Shown: positions 16,463 to 24,520 of the stretch, one piece after another
How the letters are laid out: every line of letters begins with the position of its first letter
How positions within the stretch are numbered: position 1 is the stretch's first letter
Source of the DNA: JBBRZF01 sp038236965
GTDB lineage: Bacteria; Acidobacteriota; Terriglobia; Terriglobales; Acidobacteriaceae
Assembly (NCBI GenBank): GCA_038236965.1
Contig: JBBRZF010000004.1
Coordinates: forward strand, 1-45,029
Length of the DNA: 45,029 bases
Direction: 5' to 3'
The notes under the pieces: generated by a model
The model's database searches: none
Seen by the model: the letters and a program-made list of their open reading frames with translations, nothing else
Told to the model about the DNA's origin: nothing
Program-made: the position numbers and the translations under genes

Positions 16463-18004
16463 TTACTTCGCCGTGCCAACGACGGCTGCGTGTTCGGCAG
16501 CGAAGCGTTCTTTCGCTTCTTTGATGGTCTTGTTCAAATCGGCCTTGATGGTGTCGTCCAGCGCCTTCTTCTCTTCAATGATTTTGAAGAGGCCGGGATT
16601 CATCGCCTCGATGTAGGAGAACAGGTATTTTTCAAAAGCGTTCACCTGCTCGACCGGCATGTCGTCGAGGAAGCCGTTGGTTCCGGCGTAGATGATGGTC
16701 ACCTGCTTGTAGGCCGGAAGCGGCTGGAATTGCGGCTGCTTCAAGACTTCGACGAGACGCTTGCCGCGATTCAACTGCGCTTGCGTAGCCTTGTCGAGAT
16801 CGCTGCCGAACTGCGCGAAGGCCGCTAGTTCGCGGAACTGCGCGAGTTCGAGCTTCAGCGTGGCGCCAACCTGCTTCATGGCCTTGATGGCGGCCGAGAA
16901 TCCTACGCGGCTCACTGAAAGACCGACGTTAACTGCCGGACGAATGCCGGAGTTGAACAAATCAGACTCGAGGAATATCTGGCCGTCCGTGATCGAAATC
17001 ACGTTGGTCGGAATGTAGGCGGAAACGTCGCCAGCCTGCGTCTCAATGATAGGAAGCGAGGTCAGCGAACCGCCGCCGAGCTTGTCGCTCATCTTGGCAG
17101 CGCGTTCCAACAAACGGGAGTGGAGATAGAAGACGTCGCCCGGATAGGCTTCGCGGCCCGGCGGACGGCGGAGCAGTAAAGAGATTTCGCGATACGACGC
17201 AGCGTGCTTGGAAAGATCGTCGTAGATGGTCAACGCGTGACGGCCGCTGTCGCGGAAGAATTCGCCGATGGAGCAGGCGGCGTAAGGCGCAATGTACTGC
17301 ATCGGAGCGGGATCAGATGCCGAAGCGGAAAGGACGATGGTGTATTCCATCGCGCCGTACTCTTCGAGAATCTTCACCACTTGCGCGACGGACGAACGCT
17401 TTTGCCCGATGGCGCAGTAGATGCAAATCAGGTTCTTGCCCTTGCTATTGATGATGGTATCGAGCGCGACGGCGGTCTTGCCCGTCTGGCGGTCGCCGAT
17501 GATGAGTTCGCGCTGGCCGCGGCCGATAGGAATCATGGCGTCGATGGCCTTGATGCCGGTCGCCATGGGTTCACGCACAGGCTGGCGATCGATAACGCCG
17601 GGAGCGATGCGCTCCACCGGAATGAACTCGGTGGTGTTGACCGGTCCCTTGCCATCGATAGGAACGCCCAGAGCGTTAACGACGCGGCCGATCATGGCGT
17701 CGCCCACAGGTACGCTCATGATTCGTCCGGTGCGCTTCACTTCGTCGCCTTCCTTGATCTCCGTGTACTCACCGAGCAGCACGGCGCCAACCTGGTCTTC
17801 TTCCAGGTTCATGGCGATTCCGGCAACTCCGTGCGGAAAGGAAAGAAGCTCGCCGGCCATGACCTTGTCGAGGCCGTGAACGCGAGCGATACCGTCACCC
17901 AGGCTGAGCACGGTTCCGACTTCGTCGACCGTGATCTTCGTTTCGTAATTCTCGATCTGTTCCCGGATGAGTTTTGTGATCTCGTCTGCTTTGATCTGCG
18001 CCAT
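16463..18004 (-). CDS. atpA: ATP synthase F1 alpha subunit
   Basis: The non-catalytic nucleotide-binding subunit, 513 residues, usual length. The Walker A loop GDRQTGKT is at residues 170-177. Other landmarks are ALGVPIDGKGP, QRELIIGDRQTGKTAV, the PAVNVGLSVSRVGFSAA region and a C-terminal helical domain ending in ERFAAEHAAVVGTAK. The alternating use of GKT in both alpha and beta separates the two: the catalytic GGAGVGKT form is in atpD. It is located between atpH and atpG as in the standard F1 order. Confidence 0.98.
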   Translation of the reverse strand: MAQIKADEITKLIREQIENYETKITVDEVGTVLSLGDGIARVHGLDKVMAGELLSFPHGVAGIAMNLEEDQVGAVLLGEYTEIKEGDEVKRTGRIMSVPVGDAMIGRVVNALGVPIDGKGPVNTTEFIPVERIAPGVIDRQPVREPMATGIKAIDAMIPIGRGQRELIIGDRQTGKTAVALDTIINSKGKNLICIYCAIGQKRSSVAQVVKILEEYGAMEYTIVLSASASDPAPMQYIAPYAACSIGEFFRDSGRHALTIYDDLSKHAASYREISLLLRRPPGREAYPGDVFYLHSRLLERAAKMSDKLGGGSLTSLPIIETQAGDVSAYIPTNVISITDGQIFLESDLFNSGIRPAVNVGLSVSRVGFSAAIKAMKQVGATLKLELAQFRELAAFAQFGSDLDKATQAQLNRGKRLVEVLKQPQFQPLPAYKQVTIIYAGTNGFLDDMPVEQVNAFEKYLFSYIEAMNPGLFKIIEEKKALDDTIKADLNKTIKEAKERFAAEHAAVVGTAK

Positions 18005-18073
18005 AAATTCCGTTCTCTAGTCCCGTTGCCGGGAAGAATGCTTTCTTCGGCATTGAGCCGCTACTGCGTGCGC

Positions 18074-18613
18074 TTACTCTGCGCTGAGTTGTTCCCTGAT
18101 TTTTTCTAACTGGCCGCGGACGCTGCCGTCGTACACCGTGCTGCCGACGCGGACGACTGCTCCGCCCAACAGCTCCTGGTCGATGCCGTAATGCGCACGA
18201 ACCTTTTTGCCAACCACGGTTTCCAGCTGCGCTTCCAGCGCGTGGCGCTCGGAGCTATTGAGTTCGCGCGAGCTGGTGACGGAGGCTTCCGCCAATCCCA
18301 AGCGCGTATTCAACTCGGTCTCAAATTGCCGGGCGATGATAGCGAGGGCATTGATGCGATGGTGGTCGATAAGCACCGCAACGAAGTTGCGCACCGAGCG
18401 CGACGAGCCCAGGCGTGCGGTGATGGCGTCGAGAAGTTTGCGCTTCTGGTCGGCCGGAACGGCGGGATTTTCCCACACTTTGCGGAGGTCGGCGTTCTGT
18501 TCGGCGAGCACTACGATGTCGCGCAGTTGCTGCACGGTCGCAGCCGAATCAAGTTTCTTGTCAAGTACTACGTCGGCAAAGGCGCGGGCGTAACGGCTGG
18601 TGATAGCTGCCAT
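18074..18613 (-). CDS. atpH: ATP synthase F1 delta subunit (OSCP)
   Basis: Joins the peripheral stalk to the top of the alpha3-beta3 ring. 179 residues. The N-terminal helical domain starts ITSRYARAFADVV, the standard opening of the family (RYAxAL/F). LLDAITARLGSSRSVRNFVAVLIDHHRI follows, and the C-terminal domain contains the family motif GGAVVRVGSTVYDGSVRGQLEKIREQL. It starts 2 bases after the atpF stop. Confidence 0.96.
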   Translation of the reverse strand: MAAITSRYARAFADVVLDKKLDSAATVQQLRDIVVLAEQNADLRKVWENPAVPADQKRKLLDAITARLGSSRSVRNFVAVLIDHHRINALAIIARQFETELNTRLGLAEASVTSSRELNSSERHALEAQLETVVGKKVRAHYGIDQELLGGAVVRVGSTVYDGSVRGQLEKIREQLSAE

Positions 18614-18615
18614 GT

Positions 18616-19428
18616 TTACTTGCCGTCCTTTCCGAGTTGATCGACGAAGCTGCGGACCAGGCCCTGGTCGGCGGCGGCATCGACTTTGATCTTCTTCGTC
18701 GCCAGGTCCACTGAAAGTTCCGCAACGAAGGCTTTCAATTCGCGCTGCGCGTTCTTGGAGGCCGAGGCGATTTCCTGCTCGGCGGCTTCGACGACGCGGC
18801 GGGCATCTTCTTCGGCGGCCTGCTTGATGCGGATTTCTTCGGTGGCGAAGTCGGCTTCCGCGGTAGAACGAAGCGACGCGACTTCTCCATCGAGTTTGGC
18901 GAGGCGGCTCTCAATGTCTCCGAGACGGGCATTGGCTTCGGCGCTGGCCTTCTTCGCGTCTTCCATTCCCTTCTGGATCATGGAGGTGCGGTCACGCATG
19001 GACTGGCCGATGTTCACCTTCTTCGACAATACCCACCAAAATAAGACGGCGAGAATCACGAAGTTCAGCGTGATGAAAATCCAATAAGCGACCGTGGGGT
19101 CGAGACCGGTCATTTTCGCCAGCTTGCGAACCATGGGCGACTGCTTGAACTCGGCACCTTCTTCGCCAGCGGCTTCTTTCGACTCTTCGCGAAGCGCAGC
19201 CTCGGGAACGCCGTTGGGGCCGTGTCCCGCCTGGTGTTCGGAAGATTCGGGCTTTACCGTCTCGTGCTCGACGCTGACCTTGTCGGCCGGTGCCGCCTGT
19301 TTCTCGGTGCTGGCTGCGGGAGCTTGCTGCAAAGTCGCGGCGTGAGCCAACGGGCTCAAGGCATCAATGGCAAAAAGCACTACTGCGAAAACGATGGCGA
19401 AGGTGAGAAAACGAAAGAATCTATTCAT
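18616..19428 (-). CDS. atpF: ATP synthase F0 subunit b, long form with N-terminal extension
   Basis: One half of the peripheral stalk. At 270 residues it is about 100 longer than a typical b subunit. It begins with a hydrophobic segment (FFRFLTFAIVFAVVLFAIDALSPLAHA) that looks like a cleavable signal peptide. An acidic, Ala/Glu-rich linker of about 75 residues follows, then the true b-subunit membrane helix (TVAYWIFITLNFVILAVLFWWVLSKKV), then the long coiled coil (SAEANARLGDIESRLAKLDGEV...). Two hydrophobic segments are therefore present, and the linker may lie in the periplasm. It overlaps the preceding gene by one base (TAATG). Confidence 0.92.
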   Translation of the reverse strand: MNRFFRFLTFAIVFAVVLFAIDALSPLAHAATLQQAPAASTEKQAAPADKVSVEHETVKPESSEHQAGHGPNGVPEAALREESKEAAGEEGAEFKQSPMVRKLAKMTGLDPTVAYWIFITLNFVILAVLFWWVLSKKVNIGQSMRDRTSMIQKGMEDAKKASAEANARLGDIESRLAKLDGEVASLRSTAEADFATEEIRIKQAAEEDARRVVEAAEQEIASASKNAQRELKAFVAELSVDLATKKIKVDAAADQGLVRSFVDQLGKDGK

Positions 19429-19904
19429 TATTGCCCGCCTACTGCCGGGACGCGTCCCGTACCGGCGGGTTGAAGAATGGCGCGGATGATCTCGTTAGCA
19501 AGGCGCTCGGACTCAGCCTGCAGTCCAAGTTTAGCGGTCGCCATGTCCTGCTGGAGGGCGGAGCGGGCTTGCTTGACCTGCTCATCGGCGCGGGCGCGGG
19601 CGGCGGCAACGGCTGTCGTGCGAGCCTCTTGCGCCTGCTTGCGGCGGGCTTCTTGCTGCTTAAAGAGAGCAACTTTGGCCTCGCGAAGCCGGGCTTCGTA
19701 TTCGGCTGTCTTGGCTTCGGCGGCGGCGATATCGGCACGAGCCCTCTCCACCGCGCCTTCCGTGCGACCGCGGCGCTGGGCCAACATGGCCAGCAGAGGC
19801 TTGTGCACCAGGAAATGGTACGCCACGTACAAAGACAGCAGGAGCACAACCGTGGGGACGGCTCCGAGCAGTAATTCGCCTACTTGTTTTAAGATGAGAT
19901 CCAT
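19428..19904 (-). CDS. ATP synthase F0 subunit b', second b-type subunit
   Basis: First gene of the operon, 158 residues. A single N-terminal membrane helix (LLGAVPTVVLLLSLYVAYHFLVHKPLL) precedes a continuous charged coiled coil rich in Ala, Arg, Glu and Gln, the standard architecture of b and b' subunits. Having b' and b in tandem predicts a heterodimeric peripheral stalk, as in cyanobacteria and some other bacteria. The a and c subunit genes are not next to it; upstream is a divergent transporter, so F0 a and c must be encoded elsewhere. Confidence 0.9.
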   Translation of the reverse strand: MDLILKQVGELLLGAVPTVVLLLSLYVAYHFLVHKPLLAMLAQRRGRTEGAVERARADIAAAEAKTAEYEARLREAKVALFKQQEARRKQAQEARTTAVAAARARADEQVKQARSALQQDMATAKLGLQAESERLANEIIRAILQPAGTGRVPAVGGQ

Positions 19905-19956
19905 TTCCTGTTCAGTGAACGCCTGCCGAGAAGTTGTGAGGGCTGTGGAACATTAA

Positions 19957-19986
19957 AAACTATCATTCTGCAGGCCAGAGTGTCAA
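19957..19986 (-). promoter_or_regulatory. Probable sigma-70 promoter of the atp operon
   Basis: On the minus strand a perfect -35 TTGACA (19981-19986) is followed after 17-18 bases by ATAGTT/TAGTTT as -10. The predicted start of transcription, near 19950, is about 45 bases before the b' ATG. Confidence 0.55.
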
Positions 19987-20079
19987 CGCGCCAAGGTGCC
20001 ATTTTGCGCTTCTCAATGCCTACAAAAACAAGTATTTGCCCCACTTGGCCCTGCATTTTCCAGGAACTCCCGAGTTCGC

Positions 20080-20107
20080 TTGACTTCGTTCATGGGAGGG
20101 GTAGGAT
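20080..20107 (+). promoter_or_regulatory. Probable sigma-70 promoter of the YeiH-type gene
   Basis: TTGACT (20080-20085), a 16-base spacer, then TAGGAT (20102-20107). It lies inside the longest open reading frame of the transporter, which is one reason to prefer a downstream start codon. Confidence 0.45.
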
Positions 20108-20160
20108 GTCTATATCACCTCCGATCCGTTTCAGGATCGAATGGGCTTGTGGCCAAGGAA

Positions 20161-21225
20161 ATGTCACCGCTTCTTGGCCTCCAGCCCATTTTAATTTTCA
20201 CCCGCTTTTGGTTTTCCCCCGCTGCTCTGCCTCCTAATTTGGCTTCTGCTAACATCCCAATCGTGAGTTTTCCCCGCACACTCTTTTTTCTGCTGATCGT
20301 CTTTTGCCTGACGCCTTGGGCGTCGCCTCCTCTGGCGCTCCTTGTCGGCCTTAGTTTCGCGGCCATCGCCGTACATCCGTTTCCCGGGCCGGCGCGTAAA
20401 GCGTCGAAATGGCTGTTGCAGGCTTCGGTGGTGGGACTGGGATTTGGCATCAGCTTCCAGCAGGTGCTGAAGGCCGGACGCAGCGGAATCCTCTACACGG
20501 CTTGCGGAATAGTTTTTGCGCTCACCCTCGGGTGGATACTCGGACGATTGTTGAAGGTGCTGCCCGTCCCCGCATTCCTGATCTCGACCGGCACGGCGAT
20601 TTGCGGAGGAAGCGCGATTGCCGCCGTCGGCCCAGTCATCGGCGCGGACGACGCGGAGATGTCCGTCTCGCTCGGAACCGTCTTCATCCTGAATTCCATC
20701 GCCCTGCTTACCTTCCCGTTCATCGGACATTCGCTGGGACTAACGCAATCGCAATTCGGACTGTGGGCGGCCCTGGCGATACACGACACCAGCTCCGTCG
20801 TCGGTGCATCGGCCAAATACGGCGCAGAAGCGCTTGTGGTGGGCACGACGGTGAAACTGGCGCGCGCGTTGTGGATCATTCCTCTGGCGCTGGGGACGGC
20901 GGCCTTCCTGCGCGCACGCGCCAAGGGACGAACTGCCGTGGAAGGAACCAAGCACGCCTCGGTACAGATGCCGTGGTTCATCTTTATTTTTGTGCTGGCG
21001 GCGGTCGCGCACTCCTACATCCCGCAAGCGGCGCGCGAATTTGGATGGCTCTATTACGCGGGGAAAATCGGACTCGTGGTGACGCTGTTCCTCATCGGGG
21101 CAAGCCTCTCGCCGCGACAGGTGAAGCAGGTAGGACCGCGTCCGCTGCTGCAAGGCGTGATTTTGTGGGTCATCGTTGGAGTGGTGACGCTGGTGCTGAT
21201 CAAGAGCGGAGTGATTGGGATTTAG
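20161..21225 (+). CDS. YeiH/UPF0324-family putative sulfate exporter
   Basis: A polytopic inner-membrane protein of about 354 residues from the ATG at 20161, close to the usual length of about 340. The family signature STGTAICGGSAIAAVGPVIGADDAEMSVSLGTVFILNSIALL is complete, as are AIHDTSSVVGASAKYG (the second half-site) and GKIGLVVTLFLIGASLS. Around ten membrane helices are predicted. The family is annotated as putative sulfate exporter, but substrate evidence is thin. The reading frame is open upstream to 19996, but that part has no membrane character and contains a promoter-like sequence. A GTG at 20263 is a possible shorter start. It is divergent from the atp operon. Confidence 0.85.
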   Translation: MSPLLGLQPILIFTRFWFSPAALPPNLASANIPIVSFPRTLFFLLIVFCLTPWASPPLALLVGLSFAAIAVHPFPGPARKASKWLLQASVVGLGFGISFQQVLKAGRSGILYTACGIVFALTLGWILGRLLKVLPVPAFLISTGTAICGGSAIAAVGPVIGADDAEMSVSLGTVFILNSIALLTFPFIGHSLGLTQSQFGLWAALAIHDTSSVVGASAKYGAEALVVGTTVKLARALWIIPLALGTAAFLRARAKGRTAVEGTKHASVQMPWFIFIFVLAAVAHSYIPQAAREFGWLYYAGKIGLVVTLFLIGASLSPRQVKQVGPRPLLQGVILWVIVGVVTLVLIKSGVIGI

Positions 21226-21328
21226 CGAGAAGCAACGTCAAAGACTTTAACGCAGCGAGATAGGTTCTGGTATGGTCTGTTCACGCCAACTATGGAACTC
21301 TGCTCGGCGTGGGCGTAGAGTATTTCGT

Positions 21329-22083
21329 ATGAGGCACGCACTTTTCGCGCTGTTGGTGGCAATCAACTTCGGTGCGCCCGCCGTCTTCGCTTGTTCTCTC
21401 GCGCAGTGGTTTTGCGCCAAATGTCCACTGATTTCACTGTTGTCGTCACCCATCGTAAGCAGCCCATCGCGGGTATTGAGGTAGAGGTGACGCCTAAGGT
21501 AGAGGTCACGCCTGCACAGACGGAAACAACGGCACGACCTGTGTTCATCGGCACAACTGACGAACACGGTACGGTTCATATTCGCGGCCTGCTACCTGGC
21601 AGATATTGGCTGACCGCGTTGCACCACGAGTTCGAGGCGGGGAAAGAATGGATTGAGGTGGTGCGGGTTTCCAACGCAAAGACCAAGAAACGTCTTGAGT
21701 TCGAGTGGGGAGACTCCGGGTATGAGACCCGCCGTGTGGCTGGCACTCTCACAGGACTTGTTCCGGGAGATACAGGCAACAAATTGATGGACATCGTTCA
21801 CCCGAAAGAAACTGTGTACCCCGGTGTTTCCATCACGCTGAGAGCGGCTTTTTCCAACGAGGAATATCGAACCGTTTCAGACAGTACTGGTTTTTTCACT
21901 ATTGACTCTGTGCCGGACGGCATTTACATCCTCACGATTGCAGGCGGGATGAAATCCATCGGCAGCACCGCAGATACGACTGCAATGGTCATGGACTTGA
22001 CCCAAGGTGCGAGTCGAGACGCGCTCCCAATGCGACTACGGGACACCGGCTGCTATCGAACGGAGTTCCAATACCGTAAGTAA
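21329..22083 (+). pseudogene. Secreted carboxypeptidase-regulatory-like domain protein, split by a -1 frameshift
   Basis: A lipoprotein-like signal peptide starts at the ATG at 21329 (MRHALFALLVAINFGAPAVFAC, lipobox-like VFAC) and runs in one frame to KCP at about 21427. Matching sequence continues in the next frame from 21427 as TDFTVVVTHRKQPIAGIEVEV, open to 22083. Restoring one missing base near 21425-21427 would give a single protein of about 250 residues. The body has two Cna-B/carboxypeptidase-regulatory-like sandwiches: IAGIEVEV...TTDEHGTVHIRGLLPGRYWL and YPGVSITLRAAF...SDSTGFFTIDSVPDGIYIL. Such domains are common in acidobacterial exported proteins. Either a real inactivating mutation or a sequencing error; a signal-less product from ATG 21421 is also possible. 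Confidence 0.65.
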
Positions 22084-22131
22084 CCCGGTCCGGCATGGGT
22101 GAAATTCTCTCCTGATAACGAGTTGGCAACA

Positions 22132-22162
22132 CCCATGTATGCCAACGTCAGGCATACATGGG
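22132..22162. repeat. Perfect 12-base inverted repeat in a convergent gap
   Basis: CCCATGTATGCC (22132-22143), a 7-base loop, then GGCATACATGGG (22151-22162). It lies between the convergent frameshifted gene and hflX. Neither side has a T-run, so if it terminates transcription it is not a classic Rho-independent terminator. Confidence 0.65.
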
Positions 22163-22228
22163 GCACCAAGACCATGACGCTCTCTGCTTATGGTTTTCTT
22201 CGTGTCGCCGTAATAGATGTTTCTTCTC

Positions 22229-23761
22229 TCAGTGCAGCAGAAACTCTTTCACTTTTCTCACCACCGATTCCGGGGCGTCCACTTCCATCTCTACAAATCC
22301 ATCTTTGTATTCGCGTGAGTAGACGCGCGCTTTGCCTGCGAGTAGTGCCAGCGCCTTGCCATCGCCTTGTGGCACCGAGAGGCGCACACGCACGATTGGG
22401 TCTTGCGAGATGAGTTGGTCGATGGCCTCGAGAAGGCCCTTCATGTTGGTCGATTTCGCGGCGGAGACGTGGACCGCATAGGGCGAATCGATGAGTGACT
22501 CGCGTTGCGTCGGCGATAGCAGATCGATTTTGTTCATCACGTGTATGCGCTGCTTGGTTGCGGCTTCCAACTCGCTTAGGACGGACTCGACCTGCTCCTT
22601 CTGCTCGGCCGCGTAGGGACTGGTTGCGTCCGTTACATGCAGCAGAAGCACGGCGCGCTGCACCTCTTCCAGCGTCGCGCGGAAGGATGTGACGAGCGTG
22701 TGCGGCAGGTTGCGGAGAAATCCCACCGTGTCTGACAACAACACCTGGCGCTTCGACGGCAAGGTGATGGAGCGCAGCGTGGGGTCGAGCGTGGCGAACA
22801 TCTTCGACGATTCAAGCACTCCGGCCTTGGTGAGGGCGTTGAAGAGCGTGGATTTTCCGGCATTCGTGTATCCGACGAGCGCGACCGTGGCAACGGGAAC
22901 GGACTCGCGACGCTGCCGCTGTTGCGAACGGATGCGCTTCACGTTCTCCAGCTGTTCTTTCACGTGGCGTATGCGCCGATAGATTTTTCGGCGGTCGGTC
23001 TCCAGCTGCGTCTCACCGGGACCGCGTGTGCCGATGCCTCCGCCTAGCTGCGACATTTCTTTTCCGCGTCCGGAGAGACGCGGCAACATGTAGTCGAGCT
23101 GCGCGAGTTCCACCTGCAACTGTCCTTCACGGGTACGCGCGTGGCGGGCAAAGATGTCGAGGATGAGTTGGGTTCGGTCGATGACGCGGCAATGGAGTTC
23201 GCGCTCGACGTTGCGTTGCTGCGAGGGCGATAGTTCGTGGTCGAAGATGACGAGGTCGGTCTCGGCCGATTTCGCGGTGGCGGCAATCTCTTCCAGCTTG
23301 CCGCGTCCGATGAGGGTTGCGGGATCGGGACGGTCGCGTTTCTGAATGAATTCGCCGACCACGTTGGCTCCGGCGCTGGCGGCGAGTTCGCGTAATTCCG
23401 CAAGCGATTCTTCGGCGGTGAATGGAACGCCGGTGGTTTCGTCGGGCGGTGCGGTCTGGGTGGCGGCATTGCGAGCGGCGCGCGCGCCAGCCGGGATCGG
23501 GCCGGTGCGTCCGACGCGGGCTCCGGTGGCGGGCGTTTTGGCCTGCGGATCTTTCTTCTCTTCGTCGCGTTTTTCGCGATGTAGCGCTCGATAATCGAGT
23601 CCGACGAGGAAGGCGCGCTCTCGTTCATCCGCCGCAACGGGGGCTCTGCCCGGCGGGAAGGAACGGCGCAAAGCCTTCTTACTTTCGCGCTTTTCTTCGA
23701 TGGGTTCGCCTTCTATCGGTTCTTCTTCGATGGGTGGTTCGTTTTTGCTTCGCCGACTCAA
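22229..23761 (-). CDS. hflX: GTPase HflX
   Basis: A ribosome-binding GTPase that splits stalled 70S ribosomes under stress. 510 residues, longer than the usual 370-430 because of an N-terminal extension with a short acidic repeat (IEEEPIEGEPIEE) and an Arg/Ala-rich linker to about residue 110. The HflX nucleotide-binding N-domain follows (GANVVGEFIQKRD, DPATLIGRGKLEEI, DHELSPSQQRNVE, GGGIGTRGPGETQLE). The G domain has GYTNAGKST at 297-305, DTVGFLRNLPHTLV (G3) and NKIDLL (G4). It starts at a TTG preceded by AGAGG at 8 bases. It is downstream of hfq, as in many bacteria, but separated by a strong hairpin terminator. Confidence 0.94.
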   Translation of the reverse strand: MSRRSKNEPPIEEEPIEGEPIEEKRESKKALRRSFPPGRAPVAADERERAFLVGLDYRALHREKRDEEKKDPQAKTPATGARVGRTGPIPAGARAARNAATQTAPPDETTGVPFTAEESLAELRELAASAGANVVGEFIQKRDRPDPATLIGRGKLEEIAATAKSAETDLVIFDHELSPSQQRNVERELHCRVIDRTQLILDIFARHARTREGQLQVELAQLDYMLPRLSGRGKEMSQLGGGIGTRGPGETQLETDRRKIYRRIRHVKEQLENVKRIRSQQRQRRESVPVATVALVGYTNAGKSTLFNALTKAGVLESSKMFATLDPTLRSITLPSKRQVLLSDTVGFLRNLPHTLVTSFRATLEEVQRAVLLLHVTDATSPYAAEQKEQVESVLSELEAATKQRIHVMNKIDLLSPTQRESLIDSPYAVHVSAAKSTNMKGLLEAIDQLISQDPIVRVRLSVPQGDGKALALLAGKARVYSREYKDGFVEMEVDAPESVVRKVKEFLLH

Positions 23762-23805
23762 TGGAAAGCCTCTGTCTTCTGTCTCTTACGGAGTGGCGCA
23801 AACAA

Positions 23806-23834
23806 GAAAAGCCTTTCCCTGGGAAAGGCTTTTC
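23806..23834 (-). terminator. Strong bidirectional terminator between hfq and hflX
   Basis: GAAAAGCCTTTCCC, a single T, then GGGAAAGGCTTTTC: a perfect 14-base inverted repeat with T-rich ends on both strands. On the minus strand it is about 120 bases past the hfq stop and only 45 bases before the hflX start, so hflX depends on read-through or on a promoter squeezed into the gap. Confidence 0.85.
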
Positions 23835-23953
23835 AGGTCGCGAACCACGAGCCTAAACCTTGCGCCTTAGGGGGCGCGGTATTTTTTCCAAAATTGCATT
23901 TCCGCTGCAAGAAGTAGATTTTCTCTGGCTTCCTCGCGGGTTATTTCAACGAC

Positions 23954-24247
23954 TTATCCCTCGGTGGTGACGGGAGTGGTGGGCGCGGAGGATTGTCCGG
24001 GCGTCACCGTTCGTGTTTCGCGCTCCGCTGGATGCATGGGACGCGCCATCACCACGGTTGAGATTGCGTGCTTGAAGATGAGCTGCTCCTGGTTATTCGT
24101 CTCCAATACAACCGAGTACTTGTCGAAAGAACGTATGCGGCCTGAAAGTTTCACGCCACTCAGCAAGTAAATGGTTATGACTGCCTTATCCTTGCGAGCT
24201 GTATTGAGGAACGAGTCCTGGATGTTCTGTGCTGGCTTGTTGTCCAT
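23954..24247 (-). CDS. hfq: RNA chaperone Hfq
   Basis: Hexameric Sm-like protein that helps small RNAs pair with mRNAs. 97 residues. The Sm1 motif region is NIQDSFLNTARKDKAVITIYLLSGVKLSGRIRSFDKYSVVLE, and Sm2 is QLIFKHAISTVV (usual YKHAIST). The C-terminal tail (PAERETRTVTPGQSSAPTTP) is flexible and acidic to neutral. The conserved N-terminal Q and the KHA of the proximal U-binding site are present. AAGGAG lies 11 bases upstream of the ATG. It is divergent from the membrane-protein gene at 24521 across a 273-base gap, and hflX follows. Confidence 0.97.
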   Translation of the reverse strand: MDNKPAQNIQDSFLNTARKDKAVITIYLLSGVKLSGRIRSFDKYSVVLETNNQEQLIFKHAISTVVMARPMHPAERETRTVTPGQSSAPTTPVTTEG

Positions 24248-24451
24248 CGCTCAGTGATCTCCTTGTTTCGGAACAGCCAAACTGCCACGTGACGCCGGTG
24301 TTCTGCCTTCACGTGTTAAACAGTCAAATACAACAGTTGTTGCGCTAAAAAGGTTCGCAGGCCGGCGCAAATCGGCGGGCGGACAGTACTGCTCCCTAAC
24401 GATACGGCTAGACACGCGCAATTTCAACTCTACGACGCAAACGTGCGGCGT

Positions 24452-24457
24452 TATACA
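24452..24457 (+). promoter_or_regulatory. Possible -10 element for the PuuD-like gene
   Basis: TATACA lies about 65 bases before the ATG at 24521, in the 273-base divergent gap with hfq. No good -35 hexamer is visible at the right distance, so this is tentative. I see no gene or other repeat in the gap. Confidence 0.3.
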
Positions 24458-24520
24458 ATTTCCGCAACATGGAAGTGCAGCCCTGCAGGCCCCAATCCTG
24501 TGCTGCACATGGGGGAATAA

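Noticed and set aside
15416..16828. 470-codon open frame on + opposite atpG and atpA
   Set aside because: Antisense to two certain genes; no family features.
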